Notes: generated by a model from the letters alone, not told the origin. Positions 1-7,930 are shown, numbered from the stretch's first letter. The stretch: DNA of 13,822 nucleotides from CAZIHO01 sp964538875 (GCA_964538875.1 CAZIHO010000096.1:1-13822); one strand, 5' to 3'. Program-made: numbers and translations.

Positions 1-144
1 GGGCGCCAGCCAAGGGTTCTAGCAGCGATTAGACGCCCTCCTCGACCAGAGATTCGTCCCAGCTGGCCAACTGGATTGGAGCCGGGATGGCCGGATCCGC
101 GCTAGGATGTTGGGCTTTGCCCCACGAATTCCTGGAACCGCCCC

Positions 145-1296
145 ATGAGTAGGGAAATATTTTATTTGCTGGGCCTATTGCTCGGCGGCGGCCTGGCCAT
201 CCAATGGCTCCTGGGCACCAGTTCCGGCGAGGCCTGGAAAACCGATCCGGCCTACCAGCAAGCCTGCGAAGGACCACCCCTGCGCACCTTGGAGGCCCGG
301 GACCAAGCCCTGACCGACGGCTACCAGATCCTGGGGCAGTTCGACTGCCGGTCCAAGGAATCCCACCGGGAAATCGAGCAACAGAAGCTCCGCCAAACAG
401 CCCGCGCTGCGGAGCAGCGTCAACCAAAGCCAGCCCAGGCGGGTCCAGCCCGCCTGCCCCTGGCCCAGGAACGCCGCTTGTTCACGACCCAGGTTCGGGT
501 GCGAATCCCGGTCCAACCCTTGCCTAATCCGCCCCCGGATTGGTTCGTCAAGGTCGAATACCCCAGTGCCGGCGGTCTGGTGCTACCGGCCTTCGTCACC
601 CCGGATCCCCGCGACGGCGAGAGGCGCCCCGCCATCATCTGGCTCACCGGCGGAGATTCCAATTCATTGGATGATTTTTGGGTGGAGGGGCCACCCAGCA
701 ACGATCAATCCGCCGCGCCCTTGCGCAAGGCCGGCCTAGTAATGATGTTTCCCACCCTGCGGGGCGGCAACGGCCACCCGTCCGGCAAGGAGTTCTTTTA
801 TGGGGAAGTGGATGACGTGCTGGCGGCCGCTGACTTTCTCGCCGCCCAACCCCAGGTGGACCCGGACCAGATCTACCTGGGGGGCCATAGCAGCGGCGGC
901 ACCCTGGCGTTGCTGGTGGCCGAAACCAGTCCCCGCTTCAAGGCGGTATTTGCCTTTGGACCCGTCGCCCGGATCGATCGCTACGGCCAATCCCTGCTGC
1001 CGCCAGAACTTTTGAACCCCGCCTCCGGGGAGGTCAAACGGCGCTCGCCGATCCATTGGCTCGATGACATTGGTTCCCCGACCTTCGTCCTGGAGGGCAG
1101 CCAGTCCCCGAACCAGGGCGAAGTCGAGGCGCTCCGCGCCGCGTCCCGCAACCAACATCTCACCTGCCTGACCATTCCGGGACGGGATCATTTCAGCCTG
1201 CTGGCTCCCGCCACGACCCGAATCGCCGCCAGGATCCTCTCCACCCCGGCCGGCGACCCCTTCCGGCTGCCGGACCCGGCGGATTTCGCCCCTTAA
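145..1296 (+). CDS. Membrane-anchored alpha/beta hydrolase (prolyl-oligopeptidase-like)
   Basis: A 383-residue protein with the late features of an alpha/beta-hydrolase (peptidase S9 / dienelactone-hydrolase-like) fold. Residues about 5-24 are one hydrophobic segment with no clear signal-peptidase site, so it is probably an N-terminal anchor facing the periplasm. Residues 30-110 are polar and Gln/Ala-rich, with a likely helical stretch at 70-95. The catalytic domain starts near 115. The nucleophile elbow is GHSSG with Ser249, and the likely catalytic His is His349 in the RDHF motif. The acid residue is unclear, because the usual Asp position reads EGSQSPNQ (from Glu317). RPAIIWLTGG (161-170) is the strand and oxyanion-hole region typical of the fold. 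The substrate cannot be predicted; esterase or peptidase are both possible. The ATG is preceded by a weak GGA-type ribosome site. It lies 76 bases before yceD and looks functionally unrelated to the fab cluster. Confidence 0.8.
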   Translation: MSREIFYLLGLLLGGGLAIQWLLGTSSGEAWKTDPAYQQACEGPPLRTLEARDQALTDGYQILGQFDCRSKESHREIEQQKLRQTARAAEQRQPKPAQAGPARLPLAQERRLFTTQVRVRIPVQPLPNPPPDWFVKVEYPSAGGLVLPAFVTPDPRDGERRPAIIWLTGGDSNSLDDFWVEGPPSNDQSAAPLRKAGLVMMFPTLRGGNGHPSGKEFFYGEVDDVLAAADFLAAQPQVDPDQIYLGGHSSGGTLALLVAETSPRFKAVFAFGPVARIDRYGQSLLPPELLNPASGEVKRRSPIHWLDDIGSPTFVLEGSQSPNQGEVEALRAASRNQHLTCLTIPGRDHFSLLAPATTRIAARILSTPAGDPFRLPDPADFAP

Positions 1297-1334
1297 CCGC
1301 GCCCCGTCCGGCGCCCCTGCACTACGAGCTTGTT

Positions 1335-1363
1335 TTGACACCAGGCTAATGGCTGTTTATCAT
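1335..1363 (+). promoter_or_regulatory. Sigma70-type promoter for the yceD-rpmF-plsX-fab cluster
   Basis: A perfect -35 hexamer TTGACA (1335-1340), a 17-base spacer and a -10 hexamer TATCAT (1358-1363, five of six consensus bases). The predicted transcription start is near 1369-1370, only a few bases before the ATG at 1373. This is the best promoter match I saw in the window, and it sits just ahead of a cluster that is normally cotranscribed. Confidence 0.65.
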
Positions 1364-1372
1364 CCTTCGGTT

Positions 1373-1888
1373 ATGTCTAACCTACCTGAAACGTTGGATC
1401 CCCGTAGGGCGGCCGATCAGGAACGGCGCTTGGTCGGTTCCGTGCGGCTAGGGGAGTTGGCGCGCGTGGCGGATCTGGTGTCCAACCCGGACGGCCGGGT
1501 CGAGTTTGAGTTGGCGTTCTTTCGGGACGACGCCCGGCGCGCCTGTGTGCGGGGCCACGTGGTGGCGGACCTCAAGGTACGCTGCCAGCGCTGCCTGGAT
1601 GACATCAACATTCCGGTAGACGCCCGCACCCTGCTCGCCATCGTGGCCGGCGATGCGGAAGCGGAGCAACTCCCGGACGAATATGATCCGGTGCTGGTGG
1701 ACGCCGACGGACTGGACCCCCGGGAACTGGTGGAAGACGAATTACTGTTGGCGCTGCCCCAAGTGCCCATGCATGACCCGACGGACTGCGATCCCCAGGT
1801 CATGGCCCGGTTGACCGAGGAAAACTCGGATGCCTTGGGGGACGGCCCCTTCGGTATCCTGGCCCAGTTAAAGAATCAAATTCACTGA
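1373..1888 (+). CDS. yceD: YceD/DUF177 family protein (large ribosomal RNA accumulation protein)
   Basis: A 171-residue YceD (DUF177) protein, matching the roughly 173 residues of the E. coli protein. The family is linked to 23S rRNA accumulation and almost always precedes rpmF. Visible family features are the N-terminal LPETLDPRR, a CQRC pair (Cys71, Cys74) in the middle, the acidic segment before ELVEDELLLALPQVPMHD, and a C-terminal GPFGILAQLKNQ. The upstream ATG at 1349 would add eight residues not expected in the family and lies inside the predicted promoter, so I chose 1373. No Shine-Dalgarno sequence precedes 1373, so a transcript from the promoter at 1335-1363 would be nearly leaderless. 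rpmF follows after 52 bases. Confidence 0.9.
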   Translation: MSNLPETLDPRRAADQERRLVGSVRLGELARVADLVSNPDGRVEFELAFFRDDARRACVRGHVVADLKVRCQRCLDDINIPVDARTLLAIVAGDAEAEQLPDEYDPVLVDADGLDPRELVEDELLLALPQVPMHDPTDCDPQVMARLTEENSDALGDGPFGILAQLKNQIH

Positions 1889-1940
1889 CACCGTTTGTTT
1901 ATTTTCCCAGGCCGCGCTTGGGACTCTTTTGGAGGCTGCC

Positions 1941-2117
1941 ATGGCTGTTCAACAAAATCGTAAAACCCCCTCCCGCCGCGGCATGCGCCGCTCCCACGAC
2001 GCCCTGACCGGCACCACCCTGTCCACCGACAAGACCAGCGGCGAGACCCACCTGCGGCATCATGTCACCGCCGACGGGTTCTATCGCGGCCGCAAGGTCA
2101 TCGACAAGGGCGAATAA
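1941..2117 (+). CDS. rpmF: 50S ribosomal protein L32 (bL32)
   Basis: A 58-residue basic protein with the bL32 signature: MAVQQNRKTPSRRGMRRSHD at the start, then a TGETHLRHH-like segment (here SGETHLRHHVTADGFYRG) and a basic end. It is a structural protein of the large ribosomal subunit. The zinc-binding cysteines found in some bL32 proteins are absent, so this is the Cys-free form usual in Gammaproteobacteria. The ATG at 1941 is fixed by a strong GGAGG at 1931-1935, five bases upstream; an in-frame TTG at 1929 overlaps that ribosome site and is rejected. Coupling of rpmF to yceD and plsX is the normal arrangement and links ribosome and membrane synthesis. Confidence 0.97.
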   Translation: MAVQQNRKTPSRRGMRRSHDALTGTTLSTDKTSGETHLRHHVTADGFYRGRKVIDKGE

Positions 2118-2185
2118 CTGGTCCATCCAGTTCCGGCGCCTGATAACGGTTTCCCAGCCCTGACCACCCAAGGAAATAGCGCCTC

Positions 2186-3232
2186 GTGAAGCGAGACGCC
2201 GCTACGCCCGTCACCATCGCGCTGGACGCCATGGGTGGGGATTTTGGCTTGCCCAGCGTGATCCCGGCCGCCCTCCAGTACCTGCAACAGCAGGAGGGGG
2301 TGCGTCTGATCTTGGTCGGCAAGGAGGACCAGATCCGGAGCCAGGTGCCGGCCCATGCGCTGGGTGAACGGCTGCGGGTCCACCATGCCAGCCAGGAAGT
2401 CGCCATGGACGAACTACCGTCCAAGGCGCTGCGCAACAAGAAGGACTCGTCCCTGCGGGTTGCCATCGATTTGGTCAAGAGCGGTGAGGCGGACGCCTGC
2501 GTCAGCGCCGGCAACACCGGCGCCCTCATGGCCACCGCCCGCTTCGTGCTCAAGACCCTGCCCATGGTGGACCGGCCAGCCATCGCCAGCATCCTCCCCA
2601 CCCAGGATGGCCACACCTTCATGCTGGATCTGGGCGCCAACGTGGACTGCTCCGCCGAACATCTGTTTCAGTTCGCGGTCATGGGCAGCGAGCTGGTATC
2701 CGCCGTGGAAGGCAAACCGGCACCCAAGGTGGGCCTGCTCAACATCGGCCAGGAAGAAATCAAGGGCAACGAGCAAGTCAAGCAGGCCCACGAACTTCTG
2801 AGTTCATCGTCCCTCAACTATGTGGGGTATGTGGAAGGGGACGGCGTGTACCTGGGCAACCTGGATGTGGTGGTCTGCGACGGCTTCGTCGGCAACGTGG
2901 CGCTCAAATGTAGTGAAGGGGTGGCCAAGATGATCTCCAACCGCCTCAAGCGGGAATTCCGCCGCAATCTGCTGACCCGGCTCGCGTCCCTGGTGGCGTT
3001 GCCGGTGTTGAATCGCTTCAAGCGCACCTTCGACCCGCGCCGCTACAACGGCGCCAGCCTGCTGGGTTTGCGTGGCATCGTCATCAAGAGCCATGGGGGC
3101 GCCGACGCCCTGGCATTTCGTAGCGCCATCGAAACCGCCCGGGTCGAGGTATTCGCCAACGTACCCCAACGCATCGCCGACCAAGTGGCGACGCATCTAA
3201 GCCGCGCCAACATCGCAGGATCCGAATCGTGA
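2186..3232 (+). CDS. plsX: Phosphate acyltransferase PlsX
   Basis: A 348-residue PlsX, which converts acyl-ACP and phosphate to acyl-phosphate, the acyl donor for PlsY in phosphatidic-acid synthesis. It is a cytosolic, membrane-associated enzyme. Conserved blocks seen: IALDAMGGDFG (11-21), SAGNTGALMA (107-116), FMLDLGANVDCSAEHL (145-160), VGLLNIGQEEIKGNE (182-196) and DVVVCDGFVGNVALK (227-241). The start is a GTG with AAGGA at 2170-2174, 11 bases upstream. It follows rpmF by 68 bases. Its stop overlaps the fabH start in a GTGA junction (3229-3232), so the two are probably translationally coupled. Length and motifs are normal. Confidence 0.97.
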   Translation: MKRDAATPVTIALDAMGGDFGLPSVIPAALQYLQQQEGVRLILVGKEDQIRSQVPAHALGERLRVHHASQEVAMDELPSKALRNKKDSSLRVAIDLVKSGEADACVSAGNTGALMATARFVLKTLPMVDRPAIASILPTQDGHTFMLDLGANVDCSAEHLFQFAVMGSELVSAVEGKPAPKVGLLNIGQEEIKGNEQVKQAHELLSSSSLNYVGYVEGDGVYLGNLDVVVCDGFVGNVALKCSEGVAKMISNRLKREFRRNLLTRLASLVALPVLNRFKRTFDPRRYNGASLLGLRGIVIKSHGGADALAFRSAIETARVEVFANVPQRIADQVATHLSRANIAGSES

Positions 3233-4197
3233 AATATTCCCGCCTCATCGGTACCGGCAGCTATCTCCCGGAACGAGTCATCACCAATGAGGACTTGGAA
3301 AAAATGGTGGACACCACGGTGGCCTGGATCCACGGGCGCACCGGCATCGACAAGCGTCACGTGGCCGCCCCCGACCAGACTTGCAGTGACTTAGCGGAAC
3401 CGGCGGCCCGGGCGGCCATGGCGGCGGCTGGCGTGGGTCCCGGGGACATCGACTTGATCGTGGTCGCCACCTCCACCCCGGATCAGATTTTTCCCAGCAC
3501 CGCCTGCCTGCTGCAAAACCGGCTAGCTATCCACGGCTGCCCCGCGTTCGACGTGCAGGCGGTCTGTACCGGCTTCGTCTATGCCATGGCGGTGGCGGAT
3601 AATTTCATCCGCGCCGGTAGCGCCAAATGCGCCCTGGTGGTGGGCAGCGAACTCTTTTCCCGGATCATCGACTGGACCGACCGCAACACCTGCGTGCTAT
3701 TCGGGGACGGCGCCGGCGCCGTGGTCCTGCAAGCCTCGGATGAACCCGGCATCATCTCCACGCACCTGCACGCGGATGGCGCTTATCAAAGCTTGTTGCA
3801 GGTGCCCGCCGGGATCGGCAAAGGTTTCGATGAGATGAAGGGCGGACGGGCGTTCCTGGAAATGCAGGGTAACGAGGTGTTCAAGATGGCGGTGACCACC
3901 CTGGGCCGCATCGTGGATGAGACCCTGGAACACAACCAGATGGACAAAGCCGACATCGACTGGTTGATCCCCCACCAGGCCAATATCCGCATCATCAAGG
4001 CCACCGCCCGCAAGCTGGACCTGCCCATGGACCGGGTGGTGGTGACCGTGGATCAACATGGCAACACCTCGGCGGCCTCCATTCCCCTCGCCCTGGACAC
4101 GGCGGTGCGGGACGGACGCATCCGGCGCGGGGAAAATGTGCTCATGGAGGGCTTCGGCGGCGGCTTCACCTGGGGCGCCGTGCTCCTCACCTATTAG
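3229..4197 (+). CDS. fabH: Beta-ketoacyl-ACP synthase III (FabH)
   Basis: A 322-residue KAS III, which condenses a short acyl-CoA (usually acetyl-CoA) with malonyl-ACP to start fatty-acid synthesis. The catalytic triad is complete: Cys113 in AVCTGF, His249 in PHQANIRI and Asn279 in HGNTSAAS. The C-terminal glycine-rich GFGGGFTWGAVLL is intact. The start is a GTG overlapping the plsX stop by four bases. The TAG stop is followed directly by the ATG of the fabD remnant at 4198. Since FabH uses malonyl-ACP, the loss of fabD next to it is notable. Nothing in the protein itself looks degraded. Confidence 0.97.
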   Translation: MKYSRLIGTGSYLPERVITNEDLEKMVDTTVAWIHGRTGIDKRHVAAPDQTCSDLAEPAARAAMAAAGVGPGDIDLIVVATSTPDQIFPSTACLLQNRLAIHGCPAFDVQAVCTGFVYAMAVADNFIRAGSAKCALVVGSELFSRIIDWTDRNTCVLFGDGAGAVVLQASDEPGIISTHLHADGAYQSLLQVPAGIGKGFDEMKGGRAFLEMQGNEVFKMAVTTLGRIVDETLEHNQMDKADIDWLIPHQANIRIIKATARKLDLPMDRVVVTVDQHGNTSAASIPLALDTAVRDGRIRRGENVLMEGFGGGFTWGAVLLTY

Positions 4198-4323
4198 ATG
4201 ACCGAACCCATGTCACCACGGAGTTTTGTCTTGCCCGGCCAGGGCGCCCAATGCGCCGGAATGCCGGCAGAAGCGCCGGCCAGTTTGAACCAAGCCTGGG
4301 AGAGAATCGGCCATGCTGAATGA
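4198..4323 (+). pseudogene. fabD: Remnant of fabD (malonyl-CoA:ACP transacylase), in-frame stub
   Basis: A 41-codon reading frame beginning right after the fabH stop and ending inside fabG. Residues 9-22, SFVLPGQGAQCAGM, match the conserved FabD N-terminus (FVFPGQGSQ..GM). Residues 23-41, PAEAPASLNQAWERIGHAE, could be continued N-terminus or, more likely in my view, the C-terminal tail joined in frame. An intact FabD is about 310 residues, so roughly 270 are missing, including the GHSLGE nucleophile motif and the catalytic His. The stub cannot be an active transacylase. The fabH-fabD-fabG order is standard, so this is the expected site of fabD. The TGA at 4321-4323 overlaps the first 11 bases of fabG, so the stub may still provide translational coupling. 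A GCGCCGG direct repeat (4253-4259 and 4273-4279) lies where a deletion junction might fall. An assembly collapse would look the same. Confidence 0.75.
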
Positions 4324-5053
4324 CCAAATCGCCTTAGTGACCGGCGCTAGCCGGGGCATCGGCCGCGCCATCGCGGACGCCCTGGGTAAGGCGGGTGCCT
4401 TCGTGGCCGGCACCGCCACCAGTCTGGCCGGCGCGGCAGATATTGAGGAACGCTTCAAGTCCCAGGGCATCCGGGGCACCGGCCTGGTCCTGGACGTGGC
4501 GGATGGCGCCGCCATCGAGTCCCTGGTCAAGTCCGTCAACGAGCGCCACGGCGCGCCCCTGATTCTGGTCAACAACGCTGGCATTACCCGGGACAACCTG
4601 CTGATGCGCATGAAGGATGCCGAGTGGGACACAGTCATCAACACCAACCTGACCTCCGTGTTCCGGGTCACCCGCGCTTGCCTGCGGGGCATGATGAAGG
4701 CCCGCCGGGGGCGGATCATCAATATTTCCTCCCTGGTCGGCGCCGCCGGCAACGCGGGCCAGGCCAATTACGCCGCCGCCAAGGCGGGTATGCTGGGGTT
4801 CACCCGCTCCCTGGCCCTGGAAGTGGGCTCCCGGGGCATTACCGTGAATTGCGTGGCGCCCGGCATGATCGATACGGATATGATGCGGGAAGTCCCAGAG
4901 GAGCTGCGCGACAAGATGTTGGCCGACATTCCCCTGGGCCGGATGGGCCGTCCCGACGAGGTGGCCCAATTAGTTGCCTTCCTAGCCTCGGATGCCGCTG
5001 GTTACATCACCGGCGAAATCATCCAGGTAAACGGAGGCATGTACATGGGTTGA
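4313..5053 (+). CDS. fabG: 3-oxoacyl-ACP reductase FabG
   Basis: A 246-residue short-chain dehydrogenase of normal FabG length that reduces beta-ketoacyl-ACP with NADPH during elongation. Visible: the cofactor loop TGASRGIGRAI (10-20), NNAG (87-90), Asn112, catalytic Ser140 in ISS, and the YAAAK pair Tyr153/Lys157. VNCVAPGMIDTDM and the C-terminal GEIIQVNGGMYMG are typical. The ATG lies within the end of the fabD remnant, and no strong Shine-Dalgarno sequence is evident, so translation may depend on ribosomes finishing the remnant. acpP follows after a 162-base gap that may hold its own promoter. Confidence 0.97.
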   Translation: MLNDQIALVTGASRGIGRAIADALGKAGAFVAGTATSLAGAADIEERFKSQGIRGTGLVLDVADGAAIESLVKSVNERHGAPLILVNNAGITRDNLLMRMKDAEWDTVINTNLTSVFRVTRACLRGMMKARRGRIINISSLVGAAGNAGQANYAAAKAGMLGFTRSLALEVGSRGITVNCVAPGMIDTDMMREVPEELRDKMLADIPLGRMGRPDEVAQLVAFLASDAAGYITGEIIQVNGGMYMG

Positions 5054-5166
5054 CGCCTGAACGGGGCACCCAATGGCCCTGGGTTTTGGCATTAACCTAT
5101 TGATATGACTGAATAAAGTGGTCTGATCCCAGTGCTTTCCTCAGTCGTGGTTTGTCTCTAGAATAG

Positions 5167-5197
5167 TTGACCGGTCGTGATCGCGGCCACCTGTATA
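5167..5197 (+). promoter_or_regulatory. Possible acpP promoter
   Basis: The 162-base gap between fabG and acpP contains TTGACC (5167-5172) and TGTATA (5192-5197) with a 19-base spacer; the better -10, TATAAG (5194-5199), would need 21. A second candidate -10, TAGAAT (5159-5164), has no good -35. acpP is often transcribed more strongly than its neighbours, so a promoter here makes sense, but the match is weak. Confidence 0.3.
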
Positions 5198-5215
5198 AGC
5201 GGAGGTTTTTACAAC

Positions 5216-5452
5216 ATGAGCAGCATTGAAGAACGGGTTCGGAAAATCGTGGTGGAACAATTGGGCGTCAAAGAAGAAGAAGTGACGTCCGAGGCCTCTT
5301 TCGTGGACGACCTGGGGGCCGATTCCCTGGATACCGTCGAGTTGGTCATGGCGCTGGAAGAAGAATTCGAGACCGAGATCCCGGACGAGGATGCCGAAAA
5401 GATCACCACCGTGCAACAAGCTATCGATTACATCAACGAGCACATGAGTTGA
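5216..5452 (+). CDS. acpP: Acyl carrier protein
   Basis: A 78-residue, strongly acidic acyl carrier protein, essentially the size of E. coli AcpP. Ser37 in the GADSLD motif carries the 4'-phosphopantetheine arm that holds growing acyl chains. It is the shared carrier for the FabH, FabG and FabF reactions and the source of acyl groups for PlsX. The ATG at 5216 is set by a perfect GGAGG at 5201-5205, 10 bases upstream; an in-frame GTG at 5177 would add residues not found in ACP and lies before that ribosome site. A GC-rich hairpin follows the gene, before fabF. Confidence 0.98.
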   Translation: MSSIEERVRKIVVEQLGVKEEEVTSEASFVDDLGADSLDTVELVMALEEEFETEIPDEDAEKITTVQQAIDYINEHMS

Positions 5453-5477
5453 GTGGGATTTCCCTACCGTCTCACGG

Positions 5478-5510
5478 GGCCGCTTATGCCGTTTTCGACA
5501 TGGGGCGGCC
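5478..5510 (+). terminator. Weak hairpin between acpP and fabF
   Basis: GGCCGC (5478-5483) can pair with GCGGCC (5505-5510) across a 21-base loop, followed by TTGTGCTATT. The loop is long and the T-tract poor. It could act as an attenuator or mRNA-stabilising hairpin that leaves acpP mRNA in excess over fabF, but termination is not certain. Confidence 0.3.
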
Positions 5511-5545
5511 TTGTGCTATTCAATCCGGATAAGAAGGATGGCTGA

Positions 5546-6787
5546 ATGACCGGCAGAAGGGTTGTTGTTACCGGCTTGGGTCTCGTGGCACCCGTCGGCG
5601 TAGACGTGAAATCCGGCTGGGAGAGCATCCTCGCGGGCCGTAGCGGGATACGCCCCATCACCCGATTCGATGTGTCGGATTTTACCACCCGGTTCGGTGG
5701 AACCATCGAGGGCTTCGACCCGACACTCTACATCCCCAAGAAAGATCTCAAGAAAATGGATGAATTCATCCATTTCGGCATGGCGGCGGGGATTCAAGCT
5801 TGGGAAGACAGTGGCCTCGAAGTGACTGAGGACAACTGTCGCCGCATTGGCGTCGCCATCGGCTCCGGTATCGGCGGCATTCGGGGCATTGAGGAAGCCT
5901 ACGGCACCTACTTAAAGAGCGGCCCCAGGCGCATCTCGCCGTTCTTCGTCCCGGCCAATATCATCAACATGGTTGCCGGCGACCTATCCATCAAATACGG
6001 CTTCAAGGGCCCCAACTTCTCCATCGTGTCCGCGTGCAGCACCGGTGCCCACAATATTGGCGAAGCGGCCATGATGATTCGCCACAATCGGGTCGATGTC
6101 ATGATCGCCGGTGGTTCGGAAAGCGCCACCACGCCGGTGGGGTTGGGCGGATTCGCGGCGGCCAGGGCACTCTCCACCCGCAACGAGGATCCCACCCGGG
6201 CCAGCCGGCCCTGGGACCGTGACCGGGACGGTTTCGTGCTCAGCGACGGCGCCGGGGTGATCGTGTTAGAGGAATACGAACACGCCAAGGCCCGGGGCGC
6301 CCGCATTTACGCGGAATTGGCGGGCTCGGGAATGAACTCGGACGCCTACCACATGACCTCGCCGTCCGAGAACGGCGCCGGGGCTAAGGAATGCATGCTG
6401 CTGGCGTTGGCGGATGCCGGCATCGCGCCGGATCAGGTCCATTACATCAACGCCCATGGCACCTCCACCCCCGCCGGCGACGTGGCGGAAACCCTAGCCA
6501 TCAAGGGTGCTTTTGCTGACCATGCCCGCCGGGTCGCGGTTAGTTCCACCAAGTCCATGACCGGCCACATGCTGGGCGCGGCAGGTGGTGCCGAGGCCCT
6601 GTTCACCATTCTGGCCCTGGTGGACCAGGTGGCACCACCCACCATCAACCACGACAACCCGGACCCCCAGTGCGATCTGGACTACGTGCCCAACCAGGCG
6701 CGTCCCATGAAGATCGATGTCGCCCTGTCCAACTCCTTCGGCTTCGGCGGTACCAACGGGACCCTGGTGTTCCGGCGCTTCACCTAA
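5546..6787 (+). CDS. fabF: Beta-ketoacyl-ACP synthase II (FabF)
   Basis: A 413-residue KAS II, matching the E. coli length, which condenses acyl-ACP with malonyl-ACP during elongation. The Cys-His-His triad is complete: Cys164 in VSACSTGAHN, His304 in NAHGTSTPAGD and His341 in SMTGHMLGAAGG. The C-terminal SNSFGFGGTNGTLVF is canonical. The ATG is preceded by AAGGA at 5534-5538, seven bases upstream. A clear hairpin terminator follows at 6800-6825. In many relatives pabC (aminodeoxychorismate lyase) comes next; here it is absent and mltG is the next gene. Confidence 0.97.
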   Translation: MTGRRVVVTGLGLVAPVGVDVKSGWESILAGRSGIRPITRFDVSDFTTRFGGTIEGFDPTLYIPKKDLKKMDEFIHFGMAAGIQAWEDSGLEVTEDNCRRIGVAIGSGIGGIRGIEEAYGTYLKSGPRRISPFFVPANIINMVAGDLSIKYGFKGPNFSIVSACSTGAHNIGEAAMMIRHNRVDVMIAGGSESATTPVGLGGFAAARALSTRNEDPTRASRPWDRDRDGFVLSDGAGVIVLEEYEHAKARGARIYAELAGSGMNSDAYHMTSPSENGAGAKECMLLALADAGIAPDQVHYINAHGTSTPAGDVAETLAIKGAFADHARRVAVSSTKSMTGHMLGAAGGAEALFTILALVDQVAPPTINHDNPDPQCDLDYVPNQARPMKIDVALSNSFGFGGTNGTLVFRRFT

Positions 6788-6799
6788 CGAGGCTTCCAT

Positions 6800-6825
6800 T
6801 CGCCCGGTGCACTGGCGCCGGGCGA
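6800..6825 (+). terminator. Rho-independent terminator after fabF
   Basis: A perfect 8-base-pair stem, TCGCCCGG (6800-6807) with CCGGGCGA (6818-6825), around a 10-base loop, followed by TGGTTTTCATC. It starts 13 bases after the fabF stop. The T-run is short but the stem is GC-rich. It marks the likely end of the fab transcription unit, with mltG read by leakage or from its own promoter. Confidence 0.6.
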
Positions 6826-6910
6826 TGGTTTTCATCAGCCGGTCGCGAATCAGCCCTCCCGGTCGAGGTCGTTCCCGCTGACCGGCCCCGCCAATCCTGG
6901 GATCCAACCC

Positions 6911-7930
6911 ATGCCACGACGGTTCCATCCGCTGGGTCTCCTGTTGATGCTAGCCAGTTTCGGCGGCGGTTGGCTATGGATCGACTTCCAGGCCTTTCTG
7001 GACACTCCCCTGGAGATTCCCCCCACCGGCCTGGTCCATGAATTGGAACCCGGTGCCTCGGTTGCGACCCTGGCCCGGGACCTGGAGCATCAGGCGGTCT
7101 GGCGCCAATCCCGGCATGGCTGGTACTTTCAGGCCCTGGCCCGTTGGCAGGGCAAGGCCCAGCGACTGCGGGTTGGTGAATATCTGATACCCACTGGCAC
7201 GACGCCGTCCGCCCTGCTGGACCTGTTCGTCAGTGGCCGGGTGCTGCAACATCCGGTCACCCTGGTGGAAGGCTGGACCTTTGCCCACTGGCGGGAGCAA
7301 CTCAACAACCAGGACTGGCTGCGCCGGCACCTGGACCCGGACGAGGAGCCGGAGGCGGTGATGGCCCGGCTGGGCCGGCCCGGCGAGCTGCCGGAGGGTC
7401 GCCTGTTGCCGAATACTTACCATTTCCCGCGGGGCGTCTCGGATCTGCAAGTGATCTGCCGGGCAGTAGAGGCCATGGACCGCTTCCTGGCGTCGGAATG
7501 GGCAAAACGGGACCCGGGGCTACCCTTGCAATCGCCCTACGAAGCCCTGATCCTGGCGTCCATCGTGGAGAAGGAAACCGCCCTGGCGGCGGAGCGACCC
7601 CGCATCGCCGGGGTGTTCGTGCGGCGCCTGCGCCAGCGCATGAAACTTCAGACCGATCCGACTCTGATCTACGGCCTGGGCAACAGCTTCGACGGCAATC
7701 TCAAGCGCGCCGACCTGATCGCCGACACTCCCTACAATACCTACCTGCACCCAGGGCTGCCGCCCACGCCCATCGCCATGCCAAGCGGCGAGGCGATTCG
7801 CGCCGTACTCCATCCGGCACCCGGCGACGCCCTCTATTTCGTCGCCCGCGGTGACGGCAGCCACCAGTTTTCCGGGACCCTGGAAGAACACAACCGGGCA
7901 GTGCAACAATTCCAGTTGAAACGGCCCTGA
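6911..7930 (+). CDS. mltG: Endolytic transglycosylase MltG (YceG family)
   Basis: A 339-residue YceG/MltG protein, the usual length. It is an inner-membrane endolytic murein transglycosylase that cuts nascent glycan strands and is thought to set their length. Residues about 6-24 form the single N-terminal membrane segment, with the rest periplasmic. A LysM-like region (about 40-110) precedes the catalytic domain. The catalytic Glu is Glu220 in ILASIVEKET. Other family blocks are LQTDPTLIYGLG (246-257), YNTYLHPGLPPTPIAMPSG, and a C-terminal YFVARGDGSHQFSGTLEEHN. It sits two steps downstream of acpP, as in many Gammaproteobacteria, but without pabC before it or tmk after it. Confidence 0.95.
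   Translation: MPRRFHPLGLLLMLASFGGGWLWIDFQAFLDTPLEIPPTGLVHELEPGASVATLARDLEHQAVWRQSRHGWYFQALARWQGKAQRLRVGEYLIPTGTTPSALLDLFVSGRVLQHPVTLVEGWTFAHWREQLNNQDWLRRHLDPDEEPEAVMARLGRPGELPEGRLLPNTYHFPRGVSDLQVICRAVEAMDRFLASEWAKRDPGLPLQSPYEALILASIVEKETALAAERPRIAGVFVRRLRQRMKLQTDPTLIYGLGNSFDGNLKRADLIADTPYNTYLHPGLPPTPIAMPSGEAIRAVLHPAPGDALYFVARGDGSHQFSGTLEEHNRAVQQFQLKRP

Noticed and set aside
29..427. Minus-strand open frame of 132 codons at the window start
   Set aside because: Most of it is antisense to the hydrolase gene at 145, has no recognisable domain, and is the kind of long antisense frame expected at high GC.
1349..1372. ATG at 1349 as the yceD start
   Set aside because: It adds eight residues not seen in the family and lies inside the best promoter of the window. 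It remains possible if transcription comes from further upstream.
2098..2640. Long antisense frames across plsX, fabG, fabF and other core genes
   Set aside because: They oppose clearly identified conserved genes, have Arg/Ser/Gly/His-biased shadow composition, and show no independent start signals.
5177..5215. GTG at 5177 as the acpP start
   Set aside because: The GGAGG ribosome site at 5201-5205 lies downstream of it and points to the ATG at 5216, which gives a standard-length ACP.
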